From Paraburkholderia sp. CNPSo 3274 (GTDB lineage: Bacteria > Pseudomonadota > Gammaproteobacteria > Burkholderiales > Burkholderiaceae), in the NCBI RefSeq assembly GCF_024206475.1, contig NZ_JAMBPR010000007.1:62001-126000 (forward strand): a stretch of DNA of 64,000 nt. The letters run 5' to 3'. Positions 27,650 through 37,497 of this stretch are shown here, piece after piece (position 1 is the stretch's first letter; the number at the start of each line of letters is the position of its first letter). The position numbers and the translations under genes are program-made. The notes under the pieces are model-generated. The model was not told where the DNA came from and ran no database searches. It saw nothing but the letters and a program-made list of their open reading frames with translations.

Positions 27650-27869
27650 GGGGAGAGTATAACGCGCCCGCCGCCCCCAGCGAAAACAGGGGGCGGCGGG
27701 CGAAAAACCGTGACGAAGCGACGTTACCGAGGATTCTTCAAGTAGCGCGCGAAGATGCGATGCGCGTTATGCAAGTGAGACTTGTGTTCGCGCATACGAT
27801 TTTTGTTGTTGCTCCTATGGCTTCTTCGCGCGCGTGCCCGACGTGCATCGCACGTCAATCAAATACGAA

Positions 27870-28766
27870 TTACTCGAACGAACCGATGCGACGCAGGTTG
27901 CTGAAGTTCATCCAGATGAAGAACGCGCGGCCCACGATGTTCGCGTCTGGCACAAAGCCCCAATAGCGGCTGTCCGCGCTGTTGTCGCGGTTGTCGCCCA
28001 TCATGAAGTAATGGCCCGCCGGCACCTTGCAGATCACGCCGCGCGCGTTGTACTGGCAATTGTCGCGATACGGATAGTCCTCTGCGCCCACGATGAACGG
28101 CGGCACCGCGGGGTTATTGAGGATGTTGTTCTTGCGCCCGTTGCCGAGGTCTTCCGTGAACTGCTTCGCGTAGCCAATGCGCTCTTCGTCGAAGAAGTCG
28201 CCCTGCGGCATTTCCGGCACCGGCTTGCCGTTGATCGTGAGCTGCTTGTCCTGATAGGCGACCACGTCGCCCGGCAGGCCGATCACGCGCTTGATGTAGT
28301 CGACCGACTCATCCTTCGGATAGCGGAACACGACCACGTCGCCGCGCTCGAGCGGCCGGCCCTGCGTGAGCTTCGTGTTCGTGATCGGCAGGCGGATGCC
28401 GTAGTCGAACTTGTTCACGAGGATGAAGTCACCCACGAGCAGCGTGGGGACCATCGAGCCCGACGGAATCTTGAACGGCTCGACGACGAACGAGCGTACG
28501 AAGAACACGATCAGGATGACGGGGAAGAAACTCGCCGTGTACTCGAGCCACCACGGCTGGCGCAGCTTGTCGTTGCGCAGGTTCTGACGCGTGACAGGCG
28601 CGTTTTCATCGGCGAAGCGCTCGCCCACACGCTCCTGCTGACGGTCGAACTCCGCGACCGCCGCATCGGCGGCGAGGCGCCGACGCGGCATGAACACCAG
28701 TTTGTCTGCAACCCACGCAACACCCGTCAAGATGACGAGCACAAAAAGTATCAGCGCAAAATTCAT
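27870..28766 (-). CDS. lepB: Signal peptidase I
   Basis: Cleaves signal peptides of exported proteins at the outer face of the inner membrane. It is 298 residues with two N-terminal membrane segments (about residues 3-22 and 80-96). The catalytic Ser is in IPSGSMVPTL (about residue 104) and the general-base Lys in YIKRVIGLPGD (about residue 159); the C-terminal box GDNRDNSADSR is near 255. It follows lepA by 33 bp, the classic lepA-lepB operon order. Confidence 0.97.
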   Translation of the reverse strand: MNFALILFVLVILTGVAWVADKLVFMPRRRLAADAAVAEFDRQQERVGERFADENAPVTRQNLRNDKLRQPWWLEYTASFFPVILIVFFVRSFVVEPFKIPSGSMVPTLLVGDFILVNKFDYGIRLPITNTKLTQGRPLERGDVVVFRYPKDESVDYIKRVIGLPGDVVAYQDKQLTINGKPVPEMPQGDFFDEERIGYAKQFTEDLGNGRKNNILNNPAVPPFIVGAEDYPYRDNCQYNARGVICKVPAGHYFMMGDNRDNSADSRYWGFVPDANIVGRAFFIWMNFSNLRRIGSFE

Positions 28767-28799
28767 GTAGAGATCCGTTGTCCGGCTTATTTGCGTTAC

Positions 28800-30593
28800 T
28801 TATTTATCTTCGACACGAAGAATGGCGAGGAAGGCCTCTTGCGGAATCTCGACCGAGCCGACCTGCTTCATCCGCTTCTTGCCTTCCTTCTGCTTTTCGA
28901 GCAGCTTCTTCTTACGCGTGATGTCGCCGCCGTAGCACTTGGCCAGCACGTTCTTGCGCAGCGCCTTGATGTTCTCGCGCGCGACGATGTGCGCGCCGAT
29001 CGCGGCCTGAATGGCCACGTCGTACATCTGGCGCGGGATGATCTCGCGCATCTTCGCCGCCACTTCGCGGCCGCGGTACTGCGACTGCGAACGGTGGACG
29101 ATGATGGACAGCGCATCGACCTTGTCGCCGTTGATCAGCATGTCGACCTTCACGACGTCCGAGCTGCGGTATTCCTTGAACTCGTAGTCCATCGACGCAT
29201 AACCTCGCGACACCGACTTCAGACGGTCGAAGAAATCGAGCACGATTTCCGCCATCGGAATTTCGTACGTGAGCTGCACCTGGCGGCCGTGGTACTGCAT
29301 GTTGATCTGGTTGCCGCGCTTGTTCGTACAGAGCGTGATGACCGAACCCACGTACTCTTGCGGCATGTACAGGTTCACGGTCACGATCGGCTCGCGGACC
29401 TCGGCAATCTTGGGGGGCTCCGGCATCTTCGCCGGGTTCTCGACCTTGATCGTGCTGCCGTCCGCCTGTACGACCTCGTACACCACGGTCGGCGCCGTGG
29501 TGATGAGGTCCATGTCGAACTCGCGCTCGAGACGCTCCTGCACGATTTCCATGTGCAAGAGACCAAGGAAGCCGCAACGGAAGCCGAAGCCCAGCGCCTG
29601 CGAAACTTCCGGCTCGTATTGCAGCGAAGCGTCGTTGAGCTTGAGCTTTTCGAGCGATTCGCGCAGCGCGTCGTACTGGTTCGCCTCGACCGGATAGAGG
29701 CCCGCGAACACCTGCGGCTTCACTTCCTTGAAGCCCGGCAGCGGCTCGGCGGCCGGCCTGGTCGCGAGCGTGACGGTGTCGCCCACCTTGGTCGCGGCGA
29801 GTTCCTTGATGCCGGCGATGATGAAGCCCACCTGCCCCGCCGAAAGCTGATCGAGGTTGCGCGACTTCGGCGAGAACACGCCGACGTGCTCGACCGGATA
29901 CTGCGCGCCGGTGGCCATCAGCTTGATCTTGTCCTTCGGACGCAGCGTGCCGTTGACGATACGCACGAGCATCACCACGCCCACGTAGTTGTCGAACCAC
30001 GAGTCGATGATGAGCGCCTGCAGCGGCGCTTGTGGATCGCCCTCGGGCGGCGGCACCTTGACGATGAGCGCTTCGAGGACGTCTTCCACGCCGAGGCCGG
30101 TCTTCGCGCTGCAGCGCGTGGCGTCGGTGGCGTCGATGCCGATCACGTCCTCGATTTCTTCGATGGCGTTTTCGGGGTTGGCGGCGGGCAGGTCGATCTT
30201 GTTGAGCACCGGCACGACTTCCACGCCGAGTTCGATCGCGGTGTAGCAGTTCGCCACCGTTTGCGCCTCGACGCCCTGGCTCGCGTCCACCACGAGCAGC
30301 GCGCCCTCGCACGCGGAGAGCGAGCGGCTCACCTCGTAGGAGAAGTCGACGTGCCCAGGCGTGTCGATCAGGTTCAGGTTGTAAACCTTGCCGTCACGCG
30401 CCTTGTACGAGAGCGCAGCGGTCTGCGCCTTGATGGTGATGCCGCGCTCGCGCTCGAGATCCATCGAGTCGAGCACCTGCGATTCCATTTCGCGGTCGGA
30501 CAAGCCGCCGCACAGCTGGATGATGCGATCGGCGAGCGTCGACTTGCCATGGTCGATGTGCGCAATGATCGAGAAGTTACGAATATGATCCAT
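28800..30593 (-). CDS. lepA: Elongation factor 4 (LepA)
   Basis: Ribosome-bound GTPase linked to initiation and back-translocation. It is 597 residues, the standard length. The GTP site is seen in [13 protein letters not shown] (residues 10-22), DTPGHVDF (near 78) and NKIDLP (near 132); the EF-G-like domains and the specific C-terminal domain ([12 protein letters not shown] near 575) are intact. The gene sits between a glutaredoxin-like gene and lepB on the minus strand. Confidence 0.98.
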   Translation of the reverse strand: MDHIRNFSIIAHIDHGKSTLADRIIQLCGGLSDREMESQVLDSMDLERERGITIKAQTAALSYKARDGKVYNLNLIDTPGHVDFSYEVSRSLSACEGALLVVDASQGVEAQTVANCYTAIELGVEVVPVLNKIDLPAANPENAIEEIEDVIGIDATDATRCSAKTGLGVEDVLEALIVKVPPPEGDPQAPLQALIIDSWFDNYVGVVMLVRIVNGTLRPKDKIKLMATGAQYPVEHVGVFSPKSRNLDQLSAGQVGFIIAGIKELAATKVGDTVTLATRPAAEPLPGFKEVKPQVFAGLYPVEANQYDALRESLEKLKLNDASLQYEPEVSQALGFGFRCGFLGLLHMEIVQERLEREFDMDLITTAPTVVYEVVQADGSTIKVENPAKMPEPPKIAEVREPIVTVNLYMPQEYVGSVITLCTNKRGNQINMQYHGRQVQLTYEIPMAEIVLDFFDRLKSVSRGYASMDYEFKEYRSSDVVKVDMLINGDKVDALSIIVHRSQSQYRGREVAAKMREIIPRQMYDVAIQAAIGAHIVARENIKALRKNVLAKCYGGDITRKKKLLEKQKEGKKRMKQVGSVEIPQEAFLAILRVEDK

Positions 30594-30768
30594 TCAGTGC
30601 CGATCAAGCGAAAAAGGCGCGCCCCAACGATTGCGTGGCACGCCTCGTAAACAGATGAAAAACCGGACTATTTTAGCCGAAAAGGGGCCCCACGGGCGAA
30701 CCGTCCGGTGATGTAACGGATGTGTCATGCCGCAGGGGGCAGGTACCGCCGTGTGGCGGCCCCAAGTT

Positions 30769-31104
30769 TCACGCTCCGCCCGGCGGAGTCGGCGCTACGC
30801 TCGGTGCGTCCGGGCCCAGGCCCAGCATAGCGCGCACGCGCGCTTCGTCGAGATGGTAGTGGCACAGCTCGATGCCGTTGCAAAGGAGCATCGGCACGAG
30901 TTCGTCATAACGTGCCTGCAGCGCGGGGTCGGAATCGACATCGATGACGTCGAGCCGCGCGCCCGCCGCTGCGGCGAGCGGCTCGAGCGCCACGCGCATG
31001 TCCTCGCACAGATGACACCATGCGCGCCCGTAGAGCACGAGGTGCGCGCTCGCACGTTCGAGCGCGCCCGGCGCTGCCGACGAAGACCGCATGGGCGTGC
31101 GCAT
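30769..31104 (-). CDS. Glutaredoxin-like (DUF836) thiol protein
   Basis: A 111-residue thioredoxin-fold protein with the redox-type motif CHLC in YGRAWCHLCEDM (about residues 25-36), then the beta strand DVIDVDSDPALQARYDELVP and the cis-Pro position VPMLL. Family members are small thiol proteins without a firm role. It begins 5 bp after the mucD stop, so it belongs to the sigma-E operon and may help thiol balance in the cell envelope response. Start could be at 31104 or at the ATG four codons later. Confidence 0.8.
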   Translation of the reverse strand: MRTPMRSSSAAPGALERASAHLVLYGRAWCHLCEDMRVALEPLAAAAGARLDVIDVDSDPALQARYDELVPMLLCNGIELCHYHLDEARVRAMLGLGPDAPSVAPTPPGGA

Positions 31105-31109
31105 CGGCG

Positions 31110-32627
31110 TTACTTCTGCCCCGGCGCGCGCGGGCGCAGCGGCACGAACTGCGTGTTGTCGCCGCGACGCACGAGCACCGCCACCATCTTCTGCGGGTCG
31201 AGATGCGCCGTCACGTCCTGGAACTGCTTCGCACTGGTGATATCCGTGTCGCCCACGCGCAGGATGATGTCGCCCTTCTGCAGGCCGGCGCGCGCTGCCG
31301 GGCCATCCACCGCGTCCACCATCGCGCCGCCCTTGATCTTGAGCTGGGCGAGCTGGTCGGCGGGGATGTCGACCACCGCGATACCGAGCGCGTTCAACGC
31401 GCGCGGCTTGGGCTCGGGCGCCTTTTTCGGGTCGGCCTTCGCGCTCTTGTCGGTCTGCATCTCGGCGATCGTGATCGGCAGATCGCGCGTTGCGCCCTTG
31501 CGCCAGACCGTAACGGTCGCCTTGGTGCCCGGCTTCGTGTCGCCGACCATGCGCGGCAGGTCAGTCGCGGCGTCGACGCTCGTGCCGTTGAACTTCAGGA
31601 TGATATCGCCCGGCTGGATGCCCGCCTTGTCTGCTGGGCCGCCCGGCTCGACGCTGGAGACGAGCGCGCCTTGCGCCTTGGGCAATCCGAGCGAGTCGGC
31701 CACGTCTTTCGTCACCTCGCCGATGGCCACGGCAATGCGACCACGCGTGACCTTGCCCGTGGACTTGAGCTGATCCGCCACGCGCATCGCCTCGTCGATC
31801 GGAATCGCGAACGAGATGCCCATGAAGCCGCCGGTGCGGCTATAGATCTGCGAGTTGATGCCGATCACCTCGCCTTGCATATTGATGAGCGGACCACCCG
31901 AGTTGCCGGGATTCACGGCCACGTCGGTCTGGATGAACGGCAAATAGTCGCCCGTGTCGCGCCCCTTAGCGCTCACGATGCCCGCCGTCACGGTGTTCTC
32001 GAGGCCGAACGGCGAACCGATCGCCACGACCCACTCGCCCACGCGCACCTTGTTCGAATCGCCCATCGTCACGGCCGGCAGATTGGCGGCCTGAATCTTC
32101 ACCACGGCAACGTCCGTGCGCTCGTCCACGCCGATCAGCTTCGCCTTGAACTCGCGCTTGTCGGTGAGCGTCACATAGATGCTGTCCGCGTCGTCGATCA
32201 CGTGCGCGTTGGTCATCACGTAGCCGTCGCTCGAGAGGATGAAACCCGAGCCGACGCCGCTGTTCTGCTCGGTGTCGTTGCCGCTGTCCGGGCCGGAATC
32301 CGAACCGCCGCCCTGGCTTCCGCCCTGGCTGCCACCCTGACCGCCGCCCTGCCCACCCTGCGGCCCTTGCGGAAGCGGGATGCCAAAGAAGCGGCGGAAG
32401 AATTCCGACATGTCGCCTTGATCCATGCCCGGCGGGAGGCCGCGCTGTGCTGTAGAGACACGCGTAGTGGTGCGGATATTGACGACCGACGGCCCCACTT
32501 TGTCCACGAGGTCGGCGAAGTCGGGCAGGTTGGCAGCCGGCGCCGCCGATGCCACGTGCGGTGCGAACGGCAGGCACGCCGCCACGACCGCGGCCGCGAA
32601 GAATTTGCGCAGCGGGAGAATCGTCAT
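31110..32627 (-). CDS. mucD: MucD/DegP-type periplasmic serine protease
   Basis: HtrA-family protease and chaperone that removes misfolded periplasmic proteins. It is 505 residues with a signal peptide (residues 1-28, ending near VASAAP). The catalytic triad is seen as His in TNAHVID (near 141), Asp in ERTDVAVVK (near 171) and Ser in GNSGGPL (near 243). Two PDZ domains follow. A glycine/glutamine/serine-rich segment (GGQGGGQGGSQGG, about residues 95-110) lies in the LA loop region. It follows rseB by 24 bp in a rpoE-rseA-rseB-mucD order like that of Pseudomonas. Confidence 0.95.
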   Translation of the reverse strand: MTILPLRKFFAAAVVAACLPFAPHVASAAPAANLPDFADLVDKVGPSVVNIRTTTRVSTAQRGLPPGMDQGDMSEFFRRFFGIPLPQGPQGGQGGGQGGSQGGSQGGGSDSGPDSGNDTEQNSGVGSGFILSSDGYVMTNAHVIDDADSIYVTLTDKREFKAKLIGVDERTDVAVVKIQAANLPAVTMGDSNKVRVGEWVVAIGSPFGLENTVTAGIVSAKGRDTGDYLPFIQTDVAVNPGNSGGPLINMQGEVIGINSQIYSRTGGFMGISFAIPIDEAMRVADQLKSTGKVTRGRIAVAIGEVTKDVADSLGLPKAQGALVSSVEPGGPADKAGIQPGDIILKFNGTSVDAATDLPRMVGDTKPGTKATVTVWRKGATRDLPITIAEMQTDKSAKADPKKAPEPKPRALNALGIAVVDIPADQLAQLKIKGGAMVDAVDGPAARAGLQKGDIILRVGDTDITSAKQFQDVTAHLDPQKMVAVLVRRGDNTQFVPLRPRAPGQK

Positions 32628-32651
32628 ATCGAAGTCAGCCGAAGGAAGGAG

Positions 32652-33713
32652 TTACCTGGGAGCCTTGTATTCTATGGCAGACGCGAACTGCTGCAACGTG
32701 GTCTGGGGCACTTCGCCAAGCAACGTGATGAAGTAATCGCCGTTGCGCTTCACGAGCACGTGGGTCGCGCCACTACTGCCCGAGCCTTCCTTGCGACTGT
32801 TGTTCTTGACCGGTTCGATAAAGACGGAAAGTGTGGACAGTCCGTCGGAGAATACGGCCTGATCGACCGGGATGGGCGGATCGCTCGCGTCGCGCGCCGC
32901 CATCGGCCGGCGCACTTCGCGAACCTTCTGGAAACCCGGCGCCACCTGGCCGAACGACCAGCCCTGCGCTTCGATGTCGACCGGCTGAAGCGGCGGCCGC
33001 ACCACGTTCCAGCCCTCGATATTGCGCATACCGTTCACGATAGGCGTCTTGTCGACGGGACCACCAATGCGAACCTGCGTGAACGCGAGTTGCTGGAGCA
33101 CCTGGCCGTTTGACGGGTCGAGCATCTGCGAACGCAGCAGCAGACCGGTTTTCGCGTCCGCCCACAGCTTGTAGGCGAAGCGGAAATTGTCCTTCGGGTC
33201 GAGCTGGATCACCTGGCTGTCGAGACCCGCCACCCGGTCGTTGCCGAGCATCTTCGGCTCGTAGACGCTCAGCACCTGCTCGCCGCTCGTGGAAAGCAAC
33301 GCCGGGAATGCGTCCTTGTTCTGGCGCTTTTCGACGACGAGCAGCTTGCGCTCGGGCACGAAGGTATAGAGATCGTCGTTGTGGCGCAGCATCGTGCGCG
33401 GCTTGCCGTCGAGGCTTTCGAGCTTTTCGAACTCGCCGTCCTGCTTCGAGGCGTAGTGCGTGATGCGCGAGGACTGCACGAATTCGCCGCGCTGGTAGAC
33501 GAAGGTGCCTTCGTAACTTTGCTGCTGGGCGGCCTGCTGGATGCGGTCGAGCAACTGCGCCGCGCTCTGGCGCGTGGCGGCATCGGCCGCGGACGCGCCT
33601 TGCGCGTGGGCACGCGGGGCGACAGACAGAGCGGTGAACATCACGGCTGCGCAGCAAAGGAATGCCGGCAACCGCCCCCAGATCGTCTTTTTATTCAACC
33701 GCAATGTCTGCAT
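32652..33713 (-). CDS. rseB: Sigma-E regulatory protein RseB/MucB
   Basis: Periplasmic protein that binds the anti-sigma factor RseA and protects it from cleavage until envelope stress. It is 353 residues with a signal peptide (about 1-38, ending AHAQ). The lipid-binding-like N-terminal domain has YEGTFVYQRG (near 67-76) and HYASKQDGEFEKLESLDG, and the C-terminal domain ends FASAIEYKAPR. It sits between rseA and mucD, 5 bp after rseA. Start 33713 (MQTLRL) gives a good signal peptide. Confidence 0.93.
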   Translation of the reverse strand: MQTLRLNKKTIWGRLPAFLCCAAVMFTALSVAPRAHAQGASAADAATRQSAAQLLDRIQQAAQQQSYEGTFVYQRGEFVQSSRITHYASKQDGEFEKLESLDGKPRTMLRHNDDLYTFVPERKLLVVEKRQNKDAFPALLSTSGEQVLSVYEPKMLGNDRVAGLDSQVIQLDPKDNFRFAYKLWADAKTGLLLRSQMLDPSNGQVLQQLAFTQVRIGGPVDKTPIVNGMRNIEGWNVVRPPLQPVDIEAQGWSFGQVAPGFQKVREVRRPMAARDASDPPIPVDQAVFSDGLSTLSVFIEPVKNNSRKEGSGSSGATHVLVKRNGDYFITLLGEVPQTTLQQFASAIEYKAPR

Positions 33714-33718
33714 CAAAC

Positions 33719-34360
33719 TTATTGGCCTTGCGTGGTAAGAGCGGCTGACCGGATATACGGCATGGAATCCGATATGACCGGCTGCTGCGCGAACTGCTGG
33801 TGCGCCTGGAGATATTCGTCGAGCCGCGCGTCGCGGATGATATTGCCGTCCTGACCGCCTGCGACAGGCGCCGGCGTGGTGTTCATCGCCACACGCTGCA
33901 CGCCGTCGCCCTGCGACTGCACCGCGGCGATTTGCGGCGCGCCGGCCATGCCCACGCCGCGCATTTGCGGCATGACGATCCACGTGAGCGTGGCGGCGGC
34001 AGCGGCCACGGCCAGCGACGGCATCACGCGGCGGCGCAGCGCCAGAATGCGGCCCACGCGCTCATTGCGGCCAACCTGCGGCTGCGGCAGCGCGGCGGGT
34101 GCCAGCAGGTGCGGTTCCGCTTCGAAGCGCGCCGCGAAACCCGTCACGAAGGCACGGCTCGCGGCCTGGCTGAGGGCCAGATCGTCAGAGCGCAGCACGT
34201 CGCCGATCAGGTGGTACTCCGACCAGGCTGCGCGCCCTTCGCCGTCGAGTTCCAGATAACTTCCGTTCAGATGCTCCTGTGCCGACGCTTCACCGTCGAC
34301 GAAGGCGGACAGACGCTCGCCGCGCGAGCTTGATACCGATTGCATCGAGACCGAACCCAT
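33719..34360 (-). CDS. rseA: Sigma-E anti-sigma factor RseA/MucA
   Basis: Inner-membrane anti-sigma factor that holds RpoE until regulated proteolysis. It is 213 residues. The cytosolic RseA domain has ERLSAFVDGEAS (residues 15-26) and WSEYHLIGDVLRSDD (near 45-60). One membrane helix lies near residues 110-130 (MPSLAVAAAAATLTWIV). The periplasmic part is short. Start 34360 is chosen because GGGGAG lies at the right distance; the ATG four codons upstream lacks spacing. Confidence 0.93.
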   Translation of the reverse strand: MGSVSMQSVSSSRGERLSAFVDGEASAQEHLNGSYLELDGEGRAAWSEYHLIGDVLRSDDLALSQAASRAFVTGFAARFEAEPHLLAPAALPQPQVGRNERVGRILALRRRVMPSLAVAAAAATLTWIVMPQMRGVGMAGAPQIAAVQSQGDGVQRVAMNTTPAPVAGGQDGNIIRDARLDEYLQAHQQFAQQPVISDSMPYIRSAALTTQGQ

Positions 34361-34450
34361 GATGCTCCCCATTCCCTAACAGACGTCCCTGTGACACCAA
34401 CTCATTCTGGTGAATCGCGTCGCCGCCCGGGGCGAAGCTGGTTCTTCTTC

Positions 34451-35050
34451 TTACCAGCGCTTGCCTTCCGGAGTGTCCAGCAGCGGACGCAATTTTGCCG
34501 CAATGGCTTCCCGAGCGCGGAAAATTCTCGATCTGACGGTGCCGATCGGGCACCCCATCATCTCGGCAATTTCCTCGTAGCTTAGGCCTTCTATTTCCCG
34601 AAGCGTAATGGCGGTGCGCAACTCTTCCGGTAAAACCGCCATCGCAGCATTGACCGTCTGTGCGATCTGCTTGCTCATCAACATCGACTCGGGCGTATTG
34701 ATATCCCTTAGTTGATCGGCGTCCGAGAAAGTTTCCGCTTCTTCAGCATCCGCCTCGGTAGAAGTTGGAGCGCGTCTTCCCTGGGTCGCAAGGTAGTTCT
34801 TTGCCGTATTGACAGCAATTCGGTACAGCCACGTATAGAAAGCCGATTCGCCACGAAACTGCGGTAGTGCGCGGTAAGCCTTGATAAAGGCGTCCTGGGC
34901 CACGTCCTCGACCTCGGCGGGGTCCCGCACGAGGCGCGAGATCAGCCGGATGATCTTGCGGTGGTATTTCGAGACCAGGAGCTCGAACGCGGCCTTGTCG
35001 CCTTTTTGCACGCGCTCGACCAGAATCTGATCAATTTCTTTTTCGCTCAC
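34451..35050 (-). CDS. rpoE: RNA polymerase sigma factor RpoE (AlgU type)
   Basis: ECF sigma factor for the envelope stress response. It is 199 residues with region 2 (DVAQDAFIKAYRALPQFRGE, about residues 49-68) and region 4 (GLSYEEIAEMMGCPIGTVRSR, about 154-174). It starts with GTG and has only a weak ribosome site. Genes rseA, rseB and mucD follow, so the regulator, its two inhibitors and a target protease form one operon. Upstream is a membrane protein gene and fabF on the same strand. I could not identify a sigma-E-type promoter before it. Confidence 0.97.
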   Translation of the reverse strand: MSEKEIDQILVERVQKGDKAAFELLVSKYHRKIIRLISRLVRDPAEVEDVAQDAFIKAYRALPQFRGESAFYTWLYRIAVNTAKNYLATQGRRAPTSTEADAEEAETFSDADQLRDINTPESMLMSKQIAQTVNAAMAVLPEELRTAITLREIEGLSYEEIAEMMGCPIGTVRSRIFRAREAIAAKLRPLLDTPEGKRW

Positions 35051-35162
35051 CTGAAAAATCCGTTAGCACATGAAGTAGACGTGGGGGCACCATTGTAGCG
35101 TCCTCGCCACGGTCTCACGTTACGCGAGTAACAGCGGTTACAAGCTTTACAGCGAAGGGGGC

Positions 35163-35660
35163 TCAGCGACCGGCCGCGCTGCGCGCGCGCACGGCGAGTG
35201 TGCGGAAGGTTTCCGGCGGAGCGGCGTCGGCGGCGACGAGAATCGTCGCGCGACGTGCACCCTGCTCCACGACGAGCGCGAGCAGCCATGCGCCCCATTG
35301 CGACGCACCGGCAAGCCGCCCGGCCGCGAGGCAGGCGCCATCGAGCGAATACGCCGCGAGAAAATCTGACCCGATTTCGAGGAAGGCCGGTTGCTTGCGA
35401 CGCCACGCCGCAGCGGCAAGACCACCGGTCGCGAGGAACGCCAGCGCGATCGGCAAGGCTTGCCAGGCGCCGAACCAGGGTGCAAGCGCCGTGTAGACAG
35501 CGGCCGTGGCCACGCCCAAACCCGCGGCAACGAGCAGTTGCAGCGCGAGGGAAGGACGCAGGGAAAGAAGCAGCGCGCCCGCGCGCCGCGAGGGGAAAAC
35601 AGGGGGAACGCGGCCGGCCGGAGAATTCGGCGCGGCCGCTGTCTCGTCGTGCGGGATCAA
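35163..35660 (-). CDS. Small membrane protein, possibly YgfX-like
   Basis: A 165-residue protein not firmly recognised. It begins with a 35-residue polar tail, then two close membrane helices (about residues 37-57 and 62-83), a basic turn [10 protein letters not shown], and a soluble C-terminal part ([48 protein letters not shown]). This layout resembles the YgfX family (two helices plus a small beta domain). The TTG start at 35660 overlaps the fabF stop (TTGA), so it is probably co-translated with fabF; rpoE starts 112 bp downstream. A later start inside the polar tail is possible. Confidence 0.6.
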   Translation of the reverse strand: MIPHDETAAAPNSPAGRVPPVFPSRRAGALLLSLRPSLALQLLVAAGLGVATAAVYTALAPWFGAWQALPIALAFLATGGLAAAAWRRKQPAFLEIGSDFLAAYSLDGACLAAGRLAGASQWGAWLLALVVEQGARRATILVAADAAPPETFRTLAVRARSAAGR

Positions 35661-36898
35661 GCGTGACGCTTGAAGACGAGGGTGCCGTTGGTGCCGCCGA
35701 ACCCGAACGAGTTCTTCAGCGCGACGTCGATCTTCATGTCCCGCGCGGTGTTCGCGCAGTAGTCCAGGTCGCATGCCGGATCCTGGTTGAAGATGTTGAT
35801 CGTCGGCGGCGACACCTGGTTGTGCACGGCCAGCACCGTGAACACCGACTCGAGGCCGCCCGCGCCACCCAGCAGGTGGCCCGTCATCGACTTGGTCGAG
35901 TTCACGACGATGTCCTTCGCATGATCGCCGAAGGCGCGCTTGATCGCCGTGGTTTCCGCGAGGTCGCCGAGCGGCGTGGACGTGCCATGCGCGCTCAGCC
36001 AGTTGACTTCGGTGGCGTTGACGCCCGCGTTCTTCATCGCGGCGATCATGCAGCGGCGCGCACCGTCGCCGTCTTCCAGCGGAGCGGTCATGTGATACGC
36101 ATCGCCGCTCATGCCGTAGCCGCCGATTTCCGCGTAGATCTTCGCGCCGCGCGCCTTCGCGTGTTCGTACTCTTCGAGCACCATTACGCCTGCGCCTTCG
36201 CCGAGCACGAAGCCGTCACGGTCCTTGTCCCACGGACGGCTGGCCGTCGCCGGATCGTCGTTGCGCTGCGACAGCGCGCGGGCCGCCGCGAAGCCGCCGA
36301 TGCCGAGCGGCGACACGGTCGATTCCGCACCGCCCGCGATCATCACGTCGCAGTCGCCGTATTCGATCAGACGCGACGCTTCGCCGATACAGTGCAGGCC
36401 GGTCGTGCAAGCCGTGACCATCGCCAGATTCGGGCCCTTGAGGCCGTACTTGATCGACAGATGGCCCGAGATCATGTTGATGATCGAGGCAGGCACGAAG
36501 AACGGCGAGATGCGGCGCGGACCGCGGTTGAGGAGTTCGGTTTGCGTGACTTCGATCATCGGCAGACCGCCGATGCCCGAGCCGACGTTCACGCCGATCC
36601 GTTCCGCGTTCGCTTCGGTGACTTCGAGACCGCTGTCCTGGATCGCCTGCATGCCCGCCGCGATGCCGTAATGGATGAATGTATCCATGTGGCGCGCTTC
36701 TTTCGCCGGCATGTAGTCTTCGACGTTGAAGCCCTTCACTTCGCCGGCAAAACGGGTCGAGAAGTTCGTAGCGTCGAACTTCGTGATGTTGGCGATGCCG
36801 GACTTCCCGGCGACCAGATTGGCCCAGCCGTCGGCAACATTATTGCCAACAGGCGAAATCAGCCCCAGGCCTGTAACAACAACTCGACGACGGCTCAC
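35657..36898 (-). CDS. fabF: Beta-ketoacyl-ACP synthase II
   Basis: Elongates acyl-ACP with malonyl-ACP and controls unsaturated chain length. It is 413 residues. The Cys-His-His catalytic set is visible: [13 protein letters not shown] (near 163), [11 protein letters not shown] (near 303) and [15 protein letters not shown] (near 335-349). It follows acpP, but a strong terminator lies between them, so part of acpP transcription does not reach fabF. Confidence 0.98.
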   Translation of the reverse strand: MSRRRVVVTGLGLISPVGNNVADGWANLVAGKSGIANITKFDATNFSTRFAGEVKGFNVEDYMPAKEARHMDTFIHYGIAAGMQAIQDSGLEVTEANAERIGVNVGSGIGGLPMIEVTQTELLNRGPRRISPFFVPASIINMISGHLSIKYGLKGPNLAMVTACTTGLHCIGEASRLIEYGDCDVMIAGGAESTVSPLGIGGFAAARALSQRNDDPATASRPWDKDRDGFVLGEGAGVMVLEEYEHAKARGAKIYAEIGGYGMSGDAYHMTAPLEDGDGARRCMIAAMKNAGVNATEVNWLSAHGTSTPLGDLAETTAIKRAFGDHAKDIVVNSTKSMTGHLLGGAGGLESVFTVLAVHNQVSPPTINIFNQDPACDLDYCANTARDMKIDVALKNSFGFGGTNGTLVFKRHA

Positions 36899-36920
36899 GG
36901 TAACCCCTTATCCATAGATG

Positions 36921-36974
36921 ACAAAAACAAAAGCCACAGAGGCCACAGGAAATGCTCCTGTGAGCCCTGTGGCT
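36921..36974 (-). terminator. Terminator/attenuator between acpP and fabF
   Basis: On the minus strand an 8-bp outer stem (36967-36974 with 36932-36939) and a 7-bp inner stem (36956-36962 with 36944-36950), joined by a small internal loop, are followed by a T-rich run. It lies 117 bp after the acpP stop and can lower fabF transcription compared with acpP. Confidence 0.78.
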
Positions 36975-37090
36975 AGTTGACCGGCAGATGCCCCGCAGCG
37001 AGTGCGGCAGGCGTATGCGGTTTCACGGGCGAGCGTCCTCGCAGGCCGCTAGCGCGTATGCGTTGCGCGGCCCTGGCGGGAATCTGGCGC

Positions 37091-37330
37091 TTAGGCCTTG
37101 ACGTTCGCGCGAGCGTAGTCGATCGCTTGCTGAACCGTCGTGATCTTCTCGGCTTCCTCGTCCGGGATTTCCATGCCGAACTCGTCTTCGAGAGCCATGA
37201 CCAGTTCGACGGTGTCGAGCGAGTCGGCGCCCAGATCGTTCACGAACGAAGCTTCGTTCTTGATTTCAGCTTCGGCGACGCCCAGTTGCTCGGCGACGAT
37301 CTTCTTGACGCGCTGTTCGATGTTGTCCAT
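37091..37330 (-). CDS. acpP: Acyl carrier protein
   Basis: Carries growing acyl chains on a phosphopantetheine arm for fatty acid, phospholipid and lipid A synthesis. It is 79 residues, acidic. The modified serine is S37 in [15 protein letters not shown]. An extra C-terminal end ARANVKA is usual for this lineage. fabG is upstream (167 bp), fabF downstream behind a terminator. The protein modified by the acpS product of this window. Confidence 0.99.
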
Positions 37331-37497
37331 TACCCCTCCAAGGGAAAAAAGTTAGCTCATGAATGCGAGTGCGCGCATTTTATCAGGTTTGACCTGGCTG
37401 AAAAGCGGCGCTCAAGGTTCCGGAAGTCTATCCGCGACGGCGCTTGCGCAATGTTTTGCATCAAGCGCATCAAGGCGCGGATAGTACCTGAATCCGG

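Noticed and set aside
27834-30650. A 938-codon open frame antisense to lepB and lepA
   Set aside because: Covers two conserved genes completely; composition is that of a reverse-complement shadow.
31020-33113. A 697-codon open frame antisense to mucD and rseB
   Set aside because: Same reasons; the sigma-E genes on the minus strand have domain evidence.
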